DNA of 64,000 nt from assembly GCA_965153455.1 (NCBI GenBank), contig OZ234503.1, forward strand, positions 15,009,118 through 15,073,117, given 5' to 3'. The first letter of the stretch is position 1; each line of letters starts with the position of its first letter. Source of the stretch: Sphagnum compactum (taxonomy: Eukaryota; Bryophyta; Sphagnopsida; Sphagnales). The translations under genes and the position numbers were made by a program. Positions 61,636 through 64,000 of this stretch are shown piece by piece. The notes beneath the pieces are model-generated. The model saw only the letters and a list, made by a program, of their open reading frames with translations. It made no database searches and was not told the origin of the DNA.

Positions 61636-63479
61636 TAACCTTTTTCATTACAACTTGTAACCTTTGACTTTTGATTCATTAATGACTTGTTAGTTAGCAC
61701 AAGGTATCACCTCGAGCTTTCGTTGGCCCAATGATTATGTACATTTCCATGTTTGGATGGAGATTTAATGACTATTTTTTCATGGAGAAAAAAAGGATGG
61801 TCATGTTTAATAACTAGCTTAAGCATGTAGGTTGTTGTGAATAGTGTTGGTGCTCACACAACTCGACTATTCACAATAACTTATGCACTTTGATTAGGTA
61901 CCTAGTTCATAAGCTATTATATGGTTGAGATGTTGAGATGTTGAGATGTTTCTTCTAATTCAACTTCCACATTATAGTTATATCACATAAAAAAGTTGCA
62001 TGGATTTGTACCTTTTTGTGGATTAAAAAAATTGAAAAACACTTGTATCATAGGTTGTGTATGGGCGAAAAATCATTTGCATTTGCATTTATTTACAAAG
62101 CAAGTTATTGATGTAAAGGTTGGTTATGGCTAATAATCAACACCTTCCTACCGATTGATTACCTATTCCATAGTTCAACTCATTTTGTATAGAGCGAAGC
62201 CCCAATATGGGGGCATTTTCAAAAGAAGGGGCTTAAAATGAAGTGGTAACCAAACTTCTAATCTTGCATTTTGGGAATGTTCCCCCCCCCATAGGCTTCA
62301 CCCATAGTTAAGCACGATATGAAGGTTATTAGGAACCTAGACATAAATGAATCATGACTTGAAGGATGGTGATATTTCTTACACTAATTATTTAGAAATG
62401 GGAGGAGTCCTATATCTATATAAGTAGGCATAATTTTTGCCTTGTTTTTAAGGAATAGACATAATATATTTTTCTTTCTTTGGACCCTCCAAATAAGCTT
62501 AGGAATTTTCTTTGAATGCTTTATGAATTACAAACTAATTGTTTTCAGATGTTTGAAGAACTCATATAAACCTACCATAGTACATGGGCATGCTTAGCAA
62601 TAATTCAATTATTTTTAGGTTTGTTGAAATTTTGGAAAATTTTGGAACAAATATGTCAATTTTTTTGAAAAAATAGTGAAAAAGGAATGCCCAACCATTG
62701 GTAAAATACGCTTGAACATTTCATTACCCAAATTCAAACTTGTGCACTTCAAGTACAAACATTTGACTATGAAACACATTAAACACATAAACTAATAGCA
62801 TAATTGTGATAGTGATGCCTATCTTATTAGTAATATTTCATATGCTAAAATCTTCGAAAATTTAAATTCCAAATTTTGAAGTCCAAAAGTTAAAATAAAT
62901 TCAGTTATTTGGCAAGGAGTTTTTAAAGGAACCCAAGTACTATGGGAATCAATCGAGAACACATTCATAGGCAATATTTATAATCATAAAACAATTACAC
63001 AAAAGGCAAATAGAGCAACAATGACCAATTTGTTTGTCACTTTTCAACTTGGTTATCATTTTGGTTATGTAAAAGAAAAGTTTTGCCAAATTGAAAATGG
63101 TCCAAAGCTCACATTTCAAAAGACTATTATTCAAAAAAATCAATTAAATTTTAAGACATTTGCAAATAATTGTTTTATTCTTTCCCCCCTTTTTTTGTGC
63201 TTTTGGGGCTAGTTTATCGCTTTTGATTTGGCCTTGTTGGGAGATTTTTAGAGGCTTTTGGTTCTAAGTTCTTTGGAATACCCTCAAGTTCCCCTAGTCC
63301 ATTGATATGTTTGTTTCCCCATTTCTAGTGGAAGTTTAAGCTTCATTTCTACAAAGGGCATTGCTCTGGTAGCCTATCTAGGGATTTGGGCTTTAGTTGC
63401 CCCCCCCATAACCTCACATGTTGGACTTTCACATTTTCTTACTGAACTTTTGCCCATTTTTATTGGAGGTGATAAAAAC
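61636..63479. other. AT-rich spacer, nothing recognised
   Basis: About 1.8 kb without a supported gene. Confidence 0.5.
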
Positions 63480-64000
63480 ATGCAATTCAAGTTTGTTATC
63501 CTTCCAAACCCGTTTGAGGTTGGCACAAGAATTTTTTCCCCTAATGACATCAATATGCATACCCTAATTCGAATAGTTGGTAGGGAAAAAAAATCGATTT
63601 CAAGAAATTATTTCAGAAAGATTGCATGACCGTTCCTTTTTTTAACATCATTGTTTATTTACCTTCTAATTTGCATTAAACACTTTTGATATCTTGTGCG
63701 AGGCCAGATGTGGGTGGTTGGTTATTTATTCACCCAATGATCCTTTTTTGTAGTTGGCTTTAAATGTTTTTTTCCACTACGTTGCGCATTTGATTGAGTC
63801 TCTCCCATCCTTTAGCCTCAATTTATCATATTGCATTTGTGGCCAACCTTTGGACACTATGGGGATCCACTTGCTTTGTTATGCCCATGGTGGGGAGAGT
63901 TTAAAGGACAACTTCCTATGTTGTTGTGCAAGATGCCTTGCATCTATTGTGAAGGATGCATGATTTCACGTTTAATGTGAACAAACACACCTTCCTTTGT
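63480..64000 (+). mobile_element. LINE-like retroelement relic, post-RT zinc-binding segment, running off the window
   Basis: The plus strand reads YCICGQPLDTMGIHLLCYAH then GGES, the cysteine/histidine block CxCGxxLDxxGxHxLxCxxGGE found after the reverse transcriptase in plant non-LTR elements. Upstream pieces in other frames (CARPDVGGWL; HPMIL) fit the same protein. Decay is clear: frame changes between these pieces and a TGA at 63961-63963 just after the block, followed in frame by FHV. It continues beyond the window edge. Confidence 0.65.

Overview
This is a nuclear genome window from a land plant (streptophyte). The genes have GT-AG introns. Every recognisable product is a plant housekeeping or organelle-related protein: an UPL3/4-type HECT ubiquitin ligase, an FG nucleoporin of the NUP1/NUP136 type, the Trx-Grx fusion GRXS17, a BOU-type mitochondrial carrier, a 16-Cys thaumatin-like protein and a plastid RH3-type DEAD-box helicase. 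Plant-type telomeric heptamers (AAACCCT)n occur internally, and a plastid ycf3 fragment has been transferred in. The abundant AT-rich spacers, LINE-like reverse transcriptase relics and degraded PPR and Crinkler-like pieces would suit a non-seed plant (bryophyte, lycophyte or fern), but I cannot name the species from the sequence.

Layout. 1-4411 (+): 3' part of the UPL3-like gene with the whole HECT domain, followed by a 543-bp Helitron-like element (5617-6159). 6160-18888: a long AT-rich gene desert holding the nuclear plastid insertion (ycf3 exon 2 with flanking group II intron sequence, about 8900-9600), a 157-bp tandem duplication ending in telomere-type repeats, extensive homopolymer tracts and a degenerate minisatellite (about 16560-17410). 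18889-25613 (-): a 12-exon NUP1-like nucleoporin; its putative first intron (25614-27982) holds a decayed PPR gene fragment. 28280-31369: repeats, including a 70-bp minisatellite and a second Helitron-like end. 31370-33762 (+): GRXS17-like. 35901-37284 (-): BOU-like carrier. 37285-43346: mostly non-coding, with short satellites. 43347-45149 (-): broken Crinkler-like gene (SAM-like N-terminus, kinase-like C-terminus). 46366-48141 (-): thaumatin-like protein with a minisatellite in intron 2 and a 49-G run upstream. 52495-56831 (-): RH3-like plastid helicase, 10 exons, ending in a CCHC zinc knuckle whose exon is duplicated in tandem. 56832-64000: AT-rich sequence with interrupted repeats, two MITE-like elements with clear terminal inverted repeats (58730-59369 and 61290-61635) and two LINE-like fragments (57950-58250 minus; 63480-64000 plus).

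The genes are independent single-copy style eukaryotic loci and do not form a pathway or operon. Exon joins for the six intact genes were worked out by hand; in each case the reading frame closes exactly across all junctions. I see no convincing new multi-gene system. The most informative oddities are local: tandem duplications that copy splice sites or coding exons in the RH3-like gene, a CGFS-to-CKFS change in the second glutaredoxin domain, and several unannotated transposons and transferred DNA.
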